From NCBI GenBank assembly GCA_028290705.1, contig JAQGJH010000068.1, forward strand, positions 1 to 34,880: a DNA stretch of 34,880 nt, in the 5' to 3' direction. A program made the position numbers and the translations under genes. Each line of letters begins with the position of its first letter. Positions within the stretch are counted from its first letter, which is position 1. A model generated the notes under the pieces. The model was not told the origin of the DNA. It made no database searches and was given only the letters and a program-made list of their open reading frames with translations. Below, piece after piece: positions 23,644-31,377 of this stretch. Source of the DNA: Hyphomicrobiales bacterium. GTDB lineage: Bacteria > Pseudomonadota > Alphaproteobacteria > Rhizobiales > Beijerinckiaceae.

Positions 23644-23766
23644 CGTCCCTCGCGCCGTTCACCGTCACCAGCCGGCGGATGTGCGGCCGCCGACGAATGC
23701 CTTGGTAAAAGGCTTCGGCCGCAGCCGCAACTCACCTGAACGGTTTTGCGGGGGACGACCTGGCGC

Positions 23767-23785
23767 GCCGGGCCCCCGGCCCGGC
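23767..23785. terminator. GC hairpin downstream of TctC-like gene
   Basis: GCCGGGCC (23767-23774) pairs with GGCCCGGC (23778-23785) around a 3-base loop, 16 bases past the minus-strand stop at 23801 and before the DUF47-pit operon. No T-run follows, so it is a weak terminator candidate that would separate the two units. Confidence 0.35.
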
Positions 23786-23800
23786 CCGATCAGCCGCCCG

Positions 23801-24850
23801 TCACTGGTTCGACTGCTCCTCCAGCGCCACCTTGACGCGCGCCACCAGCTCGGGTGTCGCGGACGAAAACTTGTTGGCGAGCTGCTGCAGGAATTCCCCC
23901 GTCTCGGGGCTGTAGGCATAGCCGCCGCGGTCGAGTTCCACCTTCAGCTCCGGATCCTTGAGCGCCGCATCGAAGGCCCGGCGCAGCGCCTCCAGCCGCC
24001 GGGGCGGCAGGCCCGGGGGTCCCGCGAACGCCACCCCGAACGCCGTGTAGGACGCCATGTAGTCGAGGATGTCGCGCTTGTCGGGATCGTCGGTCAGCTC
24101 GCGCAGCAGCGGCACGCCTTCGATGCTCGGCTGCTTTTCAAGGCTGAGTTCCGCCAGCGCGAAGGCGTCGCCGTTCTTCAGCCAGGTCGGCTGGGTCGCC
24201 ATGATGCTGTCGAGCGACCCGGTGCGGGCCTGGATCTCGCCGCGCTCCATCGCCAGGAACATCTCGGCCGCGCCCTTGTAGCCGTAGATCACGCGCGTCT
24301 TGTATCCCAGCACGGTGCGCATCAGCGTCGGCACGAAGGTCGATTGCGACGACTTCCCGGGCGAGCCGAACAACACCTCGGTGGTCTTCATGTCGGCGAG
24401 CGTCTTCACCGGCGCGGTCTTGTGCAGCACCACCAGCGAGGTCGACGAACTGATCCGGCCGATCCAGCTGAAGTCGCCGAATTTGTACCGCGCCTGCGTG
24501 CCGAGCGTCTGGTCGATGCCGGCGGTCTGGTAGACGAGTCCGAAGGCGGACCCGTCCTTCGGCGAGACATTGAACAGGTAGTTGCTCATCGTCATGCCGC
24601 CGCCGCCCGGCATGTTCTGCACCACGATGTTGGGGCTGCCCGGCAGATATTTGGACATGTAGCGCCCGAGCAGGCGGCTGCTGAAATCGAGATTGCCGCC
24701 CGCGCCGGCCGGCACCAGCAGCACGATGTTGCGGCCCTTGTAGAAGTCCTCGATCTCGTTCGACTGCGCAGCCGTCGGCGGCGCGAGGAGCAGCGCGGCC
24801 GCGAGTCCGGCCGCCGCGGCCCCGGTCCGGTCGATCCACATGTGACCCAT
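23801..24850 (-). CDS. TctC-like periplasmic solute-binding protein
   Basis: A 349-residue TTT-type binding protein. A signal peptide (MGHMWIDRTGAAAAGLAAAL..., cut after TAA) precedes QSNEIEDFYKGRNIVLLVPA with GAGG. Further marks are PGSPNIVVQNMPGGGGMTMS, FNVSPKDGSAFGLVYQTAG, VIYGYKGAAEMFLAMERGE, PSIEGVPLLREL and PPRRLEALRRAFDAALKDPE. It is the most divergent of the four DFYKG-type proteins here. The ATG at 24850 has AGGGAGAAC upstream; longer starts run through the dmeR-side promoter region. It is divergent from dmeR with a 142-bp gap. No substrate hint comes from neighbours, which are phosphate and metal genes. Confidence 0.9.
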   Translation of the reverse strand: MGHMWIDRTGAAAAGLAAALLLAPPTAAQSNEIEDFYKGRNIVLLVPAGAGGNLDFSSRLLGRYMSKYLPGSPNIVVQNMPGGGGMTMSNYLFNVSPKDGSAFGLVYQTAGIDQTLGTQARYKFGDFSWIGRISSSTSLVVLHKTAPVKTLADMKTTEVLFGSPGKSSQSTFVPTLMRTVLGYKTRVIYGYKGAAEMFLAMERGEIQARTGSLDSIMATQPTWLKNGDAFALAELSLEKQPSIEGVPLLRELTDDPDKRDILDYMASYTAFGVAFAGPPGLPPRRLEALRRAFDAALKDPELKVELDRGGYAYSPETGEFLQQLANKFSSATPELVARVKVALEEQSNQ

Positions 24851-24972
24851 CTTGTTCTCCCTGAAGGCGTTTCCCCGCAGCAATGTGCCGCCGAAAGGCT
24901 CGGCTTGGCAAAGCGAAACTCGTGCCATTCCGGACGCGTTCCCGGGCAAGACTGCTTGCCCGCCGCCTTGAG

Positions 24973-24994
24973 ATAGGGTACCCCCCTACCCTAT
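24973..24994. promoter_or_regulatory. DmeR/RcnR-type operator overlapping the dmeR start codon
   Basis: ATAGGGTA-CCCCCC-TACCCTAT is a perfect inverted repeat around a C6 (G6 on the other strand) tract. RcnR-type repressors are known to bind a G/C tract flanked by TA-containing inverted repeats. The right arm ends within the dmeR ATG (24993-24995). Metal-free repressor bound here would block transcription of dmeRF, so the site fits autoregulation. It also leaves almost no room for a Shine-Dalgarno sequence, suggesting a leaderless or nearly leaderless message. Confidence 0.8.
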
Positions 24995-25265
24995 GAGCCA
25001 TCTCGCCCACCAGAAGCCGCGCCTTCTCGCCCGCGTCCGCCGCCTCAAGGGGCAGATCGAAGCCGTCGAGCGCGCCGTCGAGACGGACGCCGAGTGCGCC
25101 GAGGTGCTGCACCTGCTTGCCTCGGTTCGCGGCGCCATCAACGGCCTCACCGGAGAGCTGATCGAAGATCACGTGCGCGAGCACGTCATGAACGAGCCCG
25201 ACGCGAATGCCCGCGCCAAAGGCGGCGGCGAGTTGATCGACGTCATTCGGAGCTATCTGCGATGA
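24993..25265 (+). CDS. dmeR: DmeR, RcnR/CsoR-family Ni/Co-responsive repressor
   Basis: A 90-residue all-helical CsoR/RcnR-family repressor. Numbering from the ATG at 24993 gives His3, Cys35, His60 and His64, which are the nickel/cobalt ligand set of E. coli RcnR rather than the Cys-His-Cys set of copper CsoR or the FrmR pattern. The family core LLARVRRLKGQIEAVERAVE, SVRGAINGLTGELIEDHVRE is plain. The start codon is fixed by His3 although no ribosome-binding site precedes it. The G/C-tract operator overlaps its start. Its TGA overlaps the dmeF ATG (ATGA), so the two are one translationally coupled operon, the arrangement described for dmeRF in Rhizobium leguminosarum. Metal binding should release the DNA and induce efflux. 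Confidence 0.93.
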   Translation: MSHLAHQKPRLLARVRRLKGQIEAVERAVETDAECAEVLHLLASVRGAINGLTGELIEDHVREHVMNEPDANARAKGGGELIDVIRSYLR

Positions 25266-26233
25266 CGGCGCACATCCACGATCCGGTCGAACCGCCATCG
25301 TCCGGCGGACACGATCACGTCTTTCTGGGCGAAGGCCACGCGCGCAACGAGAAGCGCACGCGTCTCGTCATCGTTCTGACGCTCGCCATGATGGTCGGAG
25401 AGATCGTCGCCGGCACGATCTACGGCTCGATGGCGCTGGTGGCCGATGGCTGGCACATGGCCACCCATGCGGTCGCCATGCTGATCGCCGCGCTGGCCTA
25501 TTATTTCGCCCGCAAGCACGCACGCGACAGCCGCTTCTCCTTCGGCACCGGCAAGCTCGGCGATCTCGCGGCCTTCGCCAGCGCGGTCGTGCTGGCGCTG
25601 ATCTCGTTGCTGATCGGCTGGGAAAGCTTTCTGCGCATCACCGCGCCGGTGCCGATCGAATTCAATCAGGCGATCGTCGTCGCGGTGCTGGGTCTGGCGG
25701 TCAATCTCGCCAGCGCCTGGCTGCTGCGGGGCGAGCACCATCACGACCATCCCGACCACGACCACGACCACCACCATCATCATCACGAGCACGGCGGGGA
25801 CAACAACCTGCGCGCGGCCTACATGCACGTGCTGGCGGATGCGCTCACCTCCGTCATGGCCATCGTGGCGCTTCTGGCGGGCAGCATCTACGGCTGGCTC
25901 TGGCTCGATCCGCTCATCGGCATCGTCGGCGCTCTCGTGATCGCCCGCTGGTCGTGGGGCTTGATGCGCGACGCGGGCGGCGTCCTGCTCGACTTCACGC
26001 CGCACGGCGCCGATCTGCCGGCCAGGCTTTCGGCGGCGATCGAAGCCGAGGGAGCCCGCATCGTCGACCTCCACGTCTGGCAGCTCGGCCCCGGCCACCG
26101 CGGCGCGATCCTGTCGATCGTTGCGCCCGATCCGCAACCGCCGTCGCACTATCGCCACAGGCTCGCGCATCTCCACGATCTGTCCCACGTCACCATCGAG
26201 GTCGAGCCGGCGTCCGCCTCTCAGTCCCGATAG
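25262..26233 (+). CDS. dmeF: DmeF, cation diffusion facilitator for Co/Ni efflux
   Basis: A 323-residue inner-membrane CDF transporter of the DmeF type that exports Co2+/Ni2+ in exchange for protons. It has six spans. The metal site carries D62/H65/H69 in LVADGWHMATHAVAM of TM2 and H189/D193 in MHVLADALTSVMA of TM5. A His-rich loop between TM4 and TM5 (residues 159-177) contains 13 histidines, and the N terminus has a further His cluster (AHIHD, GGHDHV). A cytoplasmic C-terminal domain (DLPARLSAAIEAEGARIVDL, HVWQLGPGHRGAIL) follows. The ATG overlaps the dmeR stop. The 3' end overlaps the convergent response-regulator gene by 13 bp. Regulation by DmeR is expected through the upstream operator. 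Confidence 0.95.
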   Translation: MTAHIHDPVEPPSSGGHDHVFLGEGHARNEKRTRLVIVLTLAMMVGEIVAGTIYGSMALVADGWHMATHAVAMLIAALAYYFARKHARDSRFSFGTGKLGDLAAFASAVVLALISLLIGWESFLRITAPVPIEFNQAIVVAVLGLAVNLASAWLLRGEHHHDHPDHDHDHHHHHHEHGGDNNLRAAYMHVLADALTSVMAIVALLAGSIYGWLWLDPLIGIVGALVIARWSWGLMRDAGGVLLDFTPHGADLPARLSAAIEAEGARIVDLHVWQLGPGHRGAILSIVAPDPQPPSHYRHRLAHLHDLSHVTIEVEPASASQSR

Positions 26234-26601
26234 GCACGGGGCAGAAGGTCGGACAGGTGCTTGAGCAGCGCGGCCTCGCCGAACGGCTTGCCGAGCCAGC
26301 AGGCCGACTGGAATTCGAGCCCACGCGCAATGAGCTTCGGATAGCCGGACGCCACCATGAAAGGGATGCGCATTTCCTTCAGCCGCGCCGCCGTCAGGCT
26401 GCTGGTCCCGTCCGCCACGTTGAAATCGAGGATCGCGGCGTCGGGGCGCGTACCGGCCAGATAGGCCAGGCAATGCGCATTGGTGCGGAAAGGCCCGCCC
26501 ACCTGCAGCCCATGCTCTTCCAGAATTTCCCGGATGATCGCCGAGGTTTCGACTTCGTCCTCGAGAACCAGAATCGTAGCGGTGGCGGTCTGCGCGGCCA
26601 T
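26221..26601 (-). CDS. single-domain response regulator
   Basis: A 126-residue stand-alone receiver domain. The acidic pocket is VLEDEVETSA (Asp15/Glu16), the phosphoacceptor Asp59 is in AAILDFNVADG, the switch Ser85 in FMVASGYP, and the conserved Lys105 in WLGKPFGEAAL. There is no output domain, so it would act by protein contact, like CheY- or Sma0114-type regulators common in Alphaproteobacteria. The ATG at 26601 gives MAAQTATATILVLEDE, with the acidic pair at the usual place; longer in-frame starts add Arg-rich unlikely residues. Its stop lies inside the end of dmeF (13-bp tail-to-tail overlap). No histidine kinase is adjacent, so its partner is unknown. Confidence 0.9.
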   Translation of the reverse strand: MAAQTATATILVLEDEVETSAIIREILEEHGLQVGGPFRTNAHCLAYLAGTRPDAAILDFNVADGTSSLTAARLKEMRIPFMVASGYPKLIARGLEFQSACWLGKPFGEAALLKHLSDLLPRAYRD

Positions 26602-26851
26602 GGGCAGTTCCCGAGACGCGGCCGCGCGGCAGGATCGATGCCGATCGTCGGGGCCGTGACCGGCCAAATCACGACACACGAAGTCTGACAGGCCTCGGAC
26701 GCGCTCACAACCTCCGCGTGAGTTCCGTGCGGTCTCGTTTGATGCGCGCCCGCAAACAAGCTCGTGACCGAGGGCCTGCGCGCGCGACTGAACGAACCCG
26801 CGCGACGCACGTTGCCGTGCCGACCCACCCCAAAACCGGAAGGCGCACAGG

Positions 26852-27280
26852 ATGAACATCAAGGACGTTTCGGAGCACATGCGCGACATCGACTTCGCCA
26901 TGCTGTCGACCCGCACCGAAGGCGGAGACATCGCCGCGCGCCCGATGAGCAACAATCGCGACGTCGAGTTCGACGGCGACTCCTGGTTCTTCACCTACGA
27001 ACAGGCCCGCACCGTCTCGGACATCGAGCGCGACGCCCATGTGGGCCTCAGCTACCAGGGCAAGAAGGGCCTGCTCGGCAAACCTCCGATCTTCATCGCC
27101 GTCGAGGGCAAGGCCGAGTTGATCCGGGACAAGGCCGCGTTCAAGGAGCATTGGACGAAGGATCTCGACTATTGGTTCAAGAATGGCGTCGACACGCCCG
27201 GCGTCGTGCTGATCAAGGTGCGGGCGTCGCGCGTCCACTATTGGGACGGCCAGGACGAGGGCGAAGTACCGCTGAAATAA
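26852..27280 (+). CDS. pyridoxamine 5'-phosphate oxidase-fold stress protein
   Basis: A 142-residue split-barrel flavin-binding-fold protein of the general stress protein 26 / PPOX-like group. Marks are the first strands DIDFAMLSTRTEGGDIAARP and MSNNRDVEFDGDSWFFTYEQ, VGLSYQGKKGLLGKPPIFIA, and the tail VDTPGVVLIKVRASRVHYWD. Such proteins bind FMN, FAD or F420 and are often induced by general stress, though the reaction is rarely known. The ATG at 26852 has GGAAGG about 10 bases upstream. It stands alone between the divergent response-regulator gene and the small gene at 27416. I found no clean general-stress (EcfG-type) promoter in the 250-bp gap upstream. Confidence 0.88.
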   Translation: MNIKDVSEHMRDIDFAMLSTRTEGGDIAARPMSNNRDVEFDGDSWFFTYEQARTVSDIERDAHVGLSYQGKKGLLGKPPIFIAVEGKAELIRDKAAFKEHWTKDLDYWFKNGVDTPGVVLIKVRASRVHYWDGQDEGEVPLK

Positions 27281-27347
27281 TCCAGTCACACCAAGCAATT
27301 GAGTCCTGCGTGCAACAGCAGCGCTAAATGCGTCAGGAACGCTGCGG

Positions 27348-27410
27348 CACCCCGCGAAGCCACGGATTCCACATGCCAGTCTGGTGCGTGGGATGTGTGA
27401 TTCGCGGGTG
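27348..27410. other. structured intergenic stem region
   Basis: CACCCCGCGAA (27348-27358) can pair with TTCGCGGGTG (27401-27410) with one bulged C, and CACAT (27370-27374) with ATGTG (27393-27397) inside it. The 63-nt fold ends 5 bases before the ATG at 27416. It may be a 5'-leader structure of the small gene or the 3' end of the PPOX-type message. There is no T-run, and the fold is read by eye. Confidence 0.35.
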
Positions 27411-27415
27411 TTCCG

Positions 27416-27631
27416 ATGAGCGGGCAGGATGCTTACGTCGTGGAAGTGAAGCCGCGCTGCTGGCGCGTGATCGTACCCCAGAGGGGCAAGCTGACGCCCC
27501 TCGTGCTGCGGGAGACTTTCGTCTCCAGGACCGAGGCGCTGTCCTGGCTGCGATCGTCCGATGGACTGACCGCGACGGCCGCGGCCCGGCCGGCTGCACG
27601 CGCGGCGCGCGCCATGGCAGCCCTGGCCTGA
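27416..27631 (+). CDS. small hypothetical protein (71 aa)
   Basis: The N-terminal two thirds look like a genuine small domain: YVVEVKPRCWRVIVPQRGKL, then TPLVLRETFVSRTEALSWLR, a beta-strand pair followed by a helix, as in short conserved Rhizobiales proteins. The last 20 residues are Ala/Arg-rich and may be low-complexity tail. The ATG at 27416 has no clear ribosome-binding site, and a possible RNA stem ends just before it. It is convergent with cfa, with stops 3 bp apart. No function can be given. Confidence 0.5.
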   Translation: MSGQDAYVVEVKPRCWRVIVPQRGKLTPLVLRETFVSRTEALSWLRSSDGLTATAAARPAARAARAMAALA

Positions 27632-27634
27632 CGT

Positions 27635-28945
27635 TCAGCGGTTGGCATCGGCCCTGACGCCGCCTGGCGTATCCTGCGCCATGGCGTCGTCGGCCGAGGC
27701 CCACAGCTTTTCAAGAAACGCCGGTTCGCGCGCCGCATAGGCGGCCTCTCGTTCGCCGATGTAGTCGCGATGCAGCGGCACGCCGTCGCGTTCCCGCGCG
27801 AGCTGGATCTGGAAGACGTGGCTCGAACCATAGTCGAACACGCATTCGCAGGTGGAGAGATAAAACTCCCACATGCGCTGGAAACGAGCGTCATAGGCGG
27901 CTGGCAGCAGGCCCTCGTCGCGCGCGGCCAGAAACCGGCGACGCCATTCGCGCAGCGTGCGGGCATAATGCACGCGCCAGATCTCGACATCGGTCGACCA
28001 CAATCCAGACCGCTCGATCTCCGCGAAGGTCTCGGACAGCGAGGGCGCATAGCCACCCGGAAAAATGTACTTGCGCAGAAAACTCGACGTGATGCCGGGC
28101 GGCGCCTTGGTCGAGATCGAGTGAATCAGCGCGACGCCGTCGGGCCCGAGCAGATCGCGCACGCGCAGGAAATATTCGCGCAGATGCGTCACCCCGACAT
28201 GTTCGAGCATGCCGACCGAGACGATGCGGTCGAACTTCTCCTCGACGCTCCGGTAGTCGCACAGCCTGAATTCGACGCGGTCCGCGAGACCGGAGGCCTG
28301 CGCGCGCGCCTGGGCGACGCGATGCTGCTCGACCGACAGCGTGACGCCCACCACCCGCACGTCTTCGACCGATGCGAGATACAGCGCCATGCCGCCCCAG
28401 CCGCAGCCGATGTCCAGCACGCGCTGGCCGGGCTTCAACGCCAGTTTCGCCGCGATGTGGCGTTTCTTCTTGGTCTGCGCATGCTCCAGCGTCTCGTCGC
28501 CATCGGGAAAATACGCGCAGGAATATTGCAGGTCGCGATCGAGGAAGAGTTTGAAGAGATCGTTGCCGATGTCGTAATGCGCCCGCGCATTGGCCCGCGC
28601 CCGCGCCACCGGATTGTGCTGCATGAACCGGCGCAGCCGGCGCGCATACATGTTCCAGACGATCTGCCCGCCGCTCATGTCGAACTGGCGCTTGTTGGCG
28701 AAGATCAGCGTCATCAGGTCATGCACGTCGCCCTTTTCGATGCGCAGCGTGCCGTCCATGAAGGCCTCGGCGGAATTCAGCTCGGGATCGAGCGCGATCT
28801 TCCAGTCGAGCGAGGGATCGAGGACACGCAGCGTCACTTCAGGCCCGCCGCCCGGCCCAGCCTCCTCGACCTTCCCGTCCGGCCCGATGAGCGTGATGCG
28901 GCCCCGGCGGACGATCTTGCGAAGCAGTTTCGGGAGCAGACGCAT
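27635..28945 (-). CDS. cfa: cyclopropane-fatty-acyl-phospholipid synthase
   Basis: A 436-residue SAM-dependent methyltransferase that adds a methylene group to unsaturated acyl chains of membrane phospholipids. The N-terminal lipid-associated domain (about 1-110) precedes ARAHYDIGNDLFKLFLDRDL and YSCAYFPDG, the classic CFA synthase segment. The SAM-binding loop is VLDIGCGWGGMALYLA (about 176-191). Later marks are RIVSVGMLEHVGVTHLREYF, the YIFPGGYAPSLSET substrate-site loop and WRVHYARTLREWRRRF. The start at 28945 (MRLLPKLLRKIVRRG, a basic amphipathic helix suited to membrane contact) has GGGAG about 11 bases upstream; longer starts add unlikely sequence. It is a single-gene unit divergent from the secreted-protein gene at 29102. 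Confidence 0.95.
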   Translation of the reverse strand: MRLLPKLLRKIVRRGRITLIGPDGKVEEAGPGGGPEVTLRVLDPSLDWKIALDPELNSAEAFMDGTLRIEKGDVHDLMTLIFANKRQFDMSGGQIVWNMYARRLRRFMQHNPVARARANARAHYDIGNDLFKLFLDRDLQYSCAYFPDGDETLEHAQTKKKRHIAAKLALKPGQRVLDIGCGWGGMALYLASVEDVRVVGVTLSVEQHRVAQARAQASGLADRVEFRLCDYRSVEEKFDRIVSVGMLEHVGVTHLREYFLRVRDLLGPDGVALIHSISTKAPPGITSSFLRKYIFPGGYAPSLSETFAEIERSGLWSTDVEIWRVHYARTLREWRRRFLAARDEGLLPAAYDARFQRMWEFYLSTCECVFDYGSSHVFQIQLARERDGVPLHRDYIGEREAAYAAREPAFLEKLWASADDAMAQDTPGGVRADANR

Positions 28946-29101
28946 GCAATGAAACTCCCGACGGCACGAAGGGCGGACTTCAGCATCCCAATCGCCGCCC
29001 CGGAGTGCAAGCTCGACCGCGGGCTTTCGGCGCTTTGCCACAGGGGCTTTGCCAAAGGGGCTTGGCCATGCTGAGATATTCTCCCAGCTGGAGGGTCGCG
29101 C

Positions 29102-29878
29102 ATGTTTTCGAGGCAGGTTCCCGCCGTCGCCCGTCTCGTAGCGCTCTGCGTCCTGGCAGCCAGCCAGCCTGCGCTCGCCGCGCCCCGGGTCGTCCACGGC
29201 GCCGAAGGCCGCACCGTCGTGGCGATCGAAGGGCTGGCCCGGAAGGGCGATTGCGCGATCGCGACGACGACCGGAACCGTCGGGGCGCGCCGCCTCCGGG
29301 GCGATGGCGCGATCGAGGACTTCGATTTCACCGACCGTTTCGGCAAGGCCAACGTCTATCTCGAGGACGAAGCGCGTCCGCGCGACGGCGGGCGCATCCG
29401 CGCGGCGCTGGACGAGGTTCTGAAGCCCGGCACGAAGATCTCGGCAACGATCCTGGGATGCGGCGCGGCGGGCAGCATCCAGAGCCTGATGGCCCTCAAG
29501 GTCCTGTCCGCGGGAGACCGGCCAGCCGTGGACGCGACGCAGCGGAAGGGCACGATCACCGGCGAACTCAGCTATCCAAGCGATTTCATTCCGTCCGACA
29601 TGACCGTCTGCGCCGAAAAGCCCGATGGCGCGCCCGCGGGCTGCACGAGCCGGCAGCGCCGCACCCGCAAGAACGTGACATACGCGCTCGATGTCGCGCC
29701 GGGCGAATATTTCGTCTTTGCGCGCACCAAGGAGATGCCGAACACCAAGGCCTATTGGTCCGAGTTCGTCCGCTGCGGCAACGACGCCTCATGCAAGTCG
29801 CACACGCGCCTGCTCGTCACCGTGCCGCCGGGCGGCAAGGTGACGGGCATTCACCCGCAGGACTGGTACGTCAACTGA
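29102..29878 (+). CDS. secreted protein with carboxypeptidase-regulatory-like domain
   Basis: A 258-residue exported protein of no clear family. A signal peptide (MFSRQVPAVARLVALCVLAA..., cut after ALA) precedes APRVVHGAEGRTVVAIEGLA. The middle part is strand-rich with two Cys (GDCAIATTTG, ILGCGAAGS). The C-terminal ~115 residues (ITGELSYPSDFIPSDMTVCA through YALDVAPGEYFVFARTKEMP, WSEFVRCGNDASCKSHTRLL) look like a Greek-key transthyretin/CarboxypepD_reg-like domain, with paired Cys that may form disulfides in the periplasm. The ATG at 29102 follows CTGGAGGG. It is divergent from cfa and convergent with the Bug gene (stops 7 bp apart). Function is unknown. Confidence 0.78.
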   Translation: MFSRQVPAVARLVALCVLAASQPALAAPRVVHGAEGRTVVAIEGLARKGDCAIATTTGTVGARRLRGDGAIEDFDFTDRFGKANVYLEDEARPRDGGRIRAALDEVLKPGTKISATILGCGAAGSIQSLMALKVLSAGDRPAVDATQRKGTITGELSYPSDFIPSDMTVCAEKPDGAPAGCTSRQRRTRKNVTYALDVAPGEYFVFARTKEMPNTKAYWSEFVRCGNDASCKSHTRLLVTVPPGGKVTGIHPQDWYVN

Positions 29879-29885
29879 TCCCGCG

Positions 29886-30890
29886 TCACGGCTGCTGCGT
29901 GATCCCCGCCGCCATCACGGCCTCGCGCAGGATCTTGCGCTCCTGCGCGACGATGCGGGCGAAGTCCTCCGGCGACGAACCCATGGGATCGATCCCGACG
30001 GACACGAGACGCGCCGCAAGCGCGGGGTCCTGCGACGCCTCGCGCGTCGTCGTCGCGATGGCCGTCACGATCTCGGCCGGAATGCCCGCCGGTCCGATCA
30101 CGCCGTTCCAGGACGTCACCTCGAAGCCGGGGAACAGCGACGCGACGGTTTGCAGGTCGGGAGCCTGCTTGAGAGGCTCGAGCGTCGACACCGCCAGCAG
30201 CTTCAATTTGCCGTTGGCCCTGTGCTGCAGCAATTCCGAAGCATTGCCGAAATAAATGTCGACCTCGCCGGCGAGCATCGCCGAAATCGCCGGACCGCCG
30301 CCGCGATACGGCACCGTCACCACGTCGAGACCCGCCCGCTTGGCGAGCAGCATGGTCGACAAATGCCCGAGCCCGCCCACGCTGGCGGTCGCGGCGTTGA
30401 GCTTGCCGGGATTGTTCTTCACATAGGCGATCAGTTCGGAGAGCGAGTTCGCGGGCAGCGACGCCCTGGCGCCGAGCACGAATGGCCCGGTCCCGAAAAT
30501 GCTCAGATGCTGCAACTCGGTCTCGCTGTCATACGACACCTTCTGCATCATCGGCACGATGATGGTCTGCACGGCCGCGCCGAACATCAGCGTGTACCCG
30601 TCCGGCTTGCTCTTCGCCAATTGCGCGGTGGCGAGCGATCCCGCGGCATTCGGCCGGTTGTCGACGATGAAAGTCTGCTTGTATTTGCGCGAAAAGAAAT
30701 CGGCCAGCATGCGCGCCATCGTGTCGGTGTTTCCGCCCGGCGGAAACGGCACGATCATGGTCACGCTGCGGTTTGGCCAATCGCTCGCAAGCGCGCGCTC
30801 CGGCATCGCCAGTCCGATCGCCGCGAGAGCCGCCGCCGCGAGCACGATGCCACGTCTCGAGACGCGCAGCTTCGATCCATGTTCCGTCAT
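29886..30890 (-). CDS. Bug-family (TctC) periplasmic solute-binding protein
   Basis: A 334-residue canonical Bug protein with a Tat-like twin-arginine leader (VSRRGIVLAAAALAAIG) cut after ALA. The mature part opens SDWPNRSVTMIVPFPPGGNT. Other marks are NRPNAAGSLATAQLAKSKPD, VKNNPGKLNAATASVGGLGH, VVTVPYRGGGPAISAMLAGE, and SWNGVIGPAGIPAEIV. The ATG at 30890 has GGAAGGAA upstream. It should bind a carboxylate. It stands alone without transporter membrane genes, divergent from the MCP gene at 31378 across a 487-bp gap. With the protein at 13451 it makes the two typical Bug proteins of the window. Confidence 0.93.
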   Translation of the reverse strand: MTEHGSKLRVSRRGIVLAAAALAAIGLAMPERALASDWPNRSVTMIVPFPPGGNTDTMARMLADFFSRKYKQTFIVDNRPNAAGSLATAQLAKSKPDGYTLMFGAAVQTIIVPMMQKVSYDSETELQHLSIFGTGPFVLGARASLPANSLSELIAYVKNNPGKLNAATASVGGLGHLSTMLLAKRAGLDVVTVPYRGGGPAISAMLAGEVDIYFGNASELLQHRANGKLKLLAVSTLEPLKQAPDLQTVASLFPGFEVTSWNGVIGPAGIPAEIVTAIATTTREASQDPALAARLVSVGIDPMGSSPEDFARIVAQERKILREAVMAAGITQQP

Positions 30891-31224
30891 GCCGTTTCCT
30901 TCCCGTCGATGTCTCGCGCCACGAAGCACGATCCATGCCGCAGGGTCTCGACGCCGGCATTGGAGTCCAGAGCGACCCGAATCCAATATTGTCGACAGGA
31001 ACACGGCTGCCGCGTCGCACCTCCGAATCGAGGCCGACTCTATACTTGCCAGGTCGGTGAGGCCGTGCGGCTTCCCGCGAGTCGTTTCAAGGGTTTGCGG
31101 CTCGGGTCTGATCGAGGTCTCGGACTGGACCTGCCCCCGCCGAGAGTCCCGTCGGAATCCAGCCGGAGTCTAGTGGCCGCCCTCGATCAATAAAGCAGAC
31201 CAAGAGTCCCGTCCCGTAGGAATT

Positions 31225-31254
31225 TTGTAAATATATGGCCGCTATAGCTAAATG
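31225..31254 (+). promoter_or_regulatory. candidate promoter upstream of the MCP gene
   Basis: The gap 30891-31377 (487 bp) has one AT-rich patch, 31221-31254. TTGTAA (31225-31230) and TAAATG (31249-31254) are spaced by 18 bp and could serve as -35/-10 elements for the chemoreceptor gene. The same gap contains an 11-bp direct repeat AGAGTCCCGTC (31143-31153 and 31203-31213) and nothing else I can name. Confidence 0.3.
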
Positions 31255-31343
31255 ACTTCGGATGGTCGGTCTCCCGCCCAAGGCATCATGCCGTTCCGTC
31301 GAGCCGGCCCGCCCGGAATGTCCCCTCCCCCAGTCACGCGTCA

Positions 31344-31361
31344 GGCCCGCTCCGGCGGGCC
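31344..31361 (+). promoter_or_regulatory. 5'-leader hairpin before the MCP ribosome-binding site
   Basis: GGCCCGC (31344-31350) pairs perfectly with GCGGGCC (31355-31361) around TCCG. The stem ends a few bases before the GAGG ribosome-binding site and 16 bases before the ATG at 31378. It may tune translation of the chemoreceptor. Confidence 0.35.
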
Positions 31362-31377
31362 ACTGCAGAGGCACGAC

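Noticed and set aside
22141-23739. 532-codon open frame on the plus strand across pit and DUF47
   Set aside because: It is antisense to two clear genes and its translation is His/Arg/Asp-rich low-complexity, typical of GC-rich antisense frames.
26602-26851. EcfG-type general stress promoter for the PPOX-type or response-regulator gene
   Set aside because: A GGAAC occurs on the minus strand but no CGTT/GTT follows at the required spacing.
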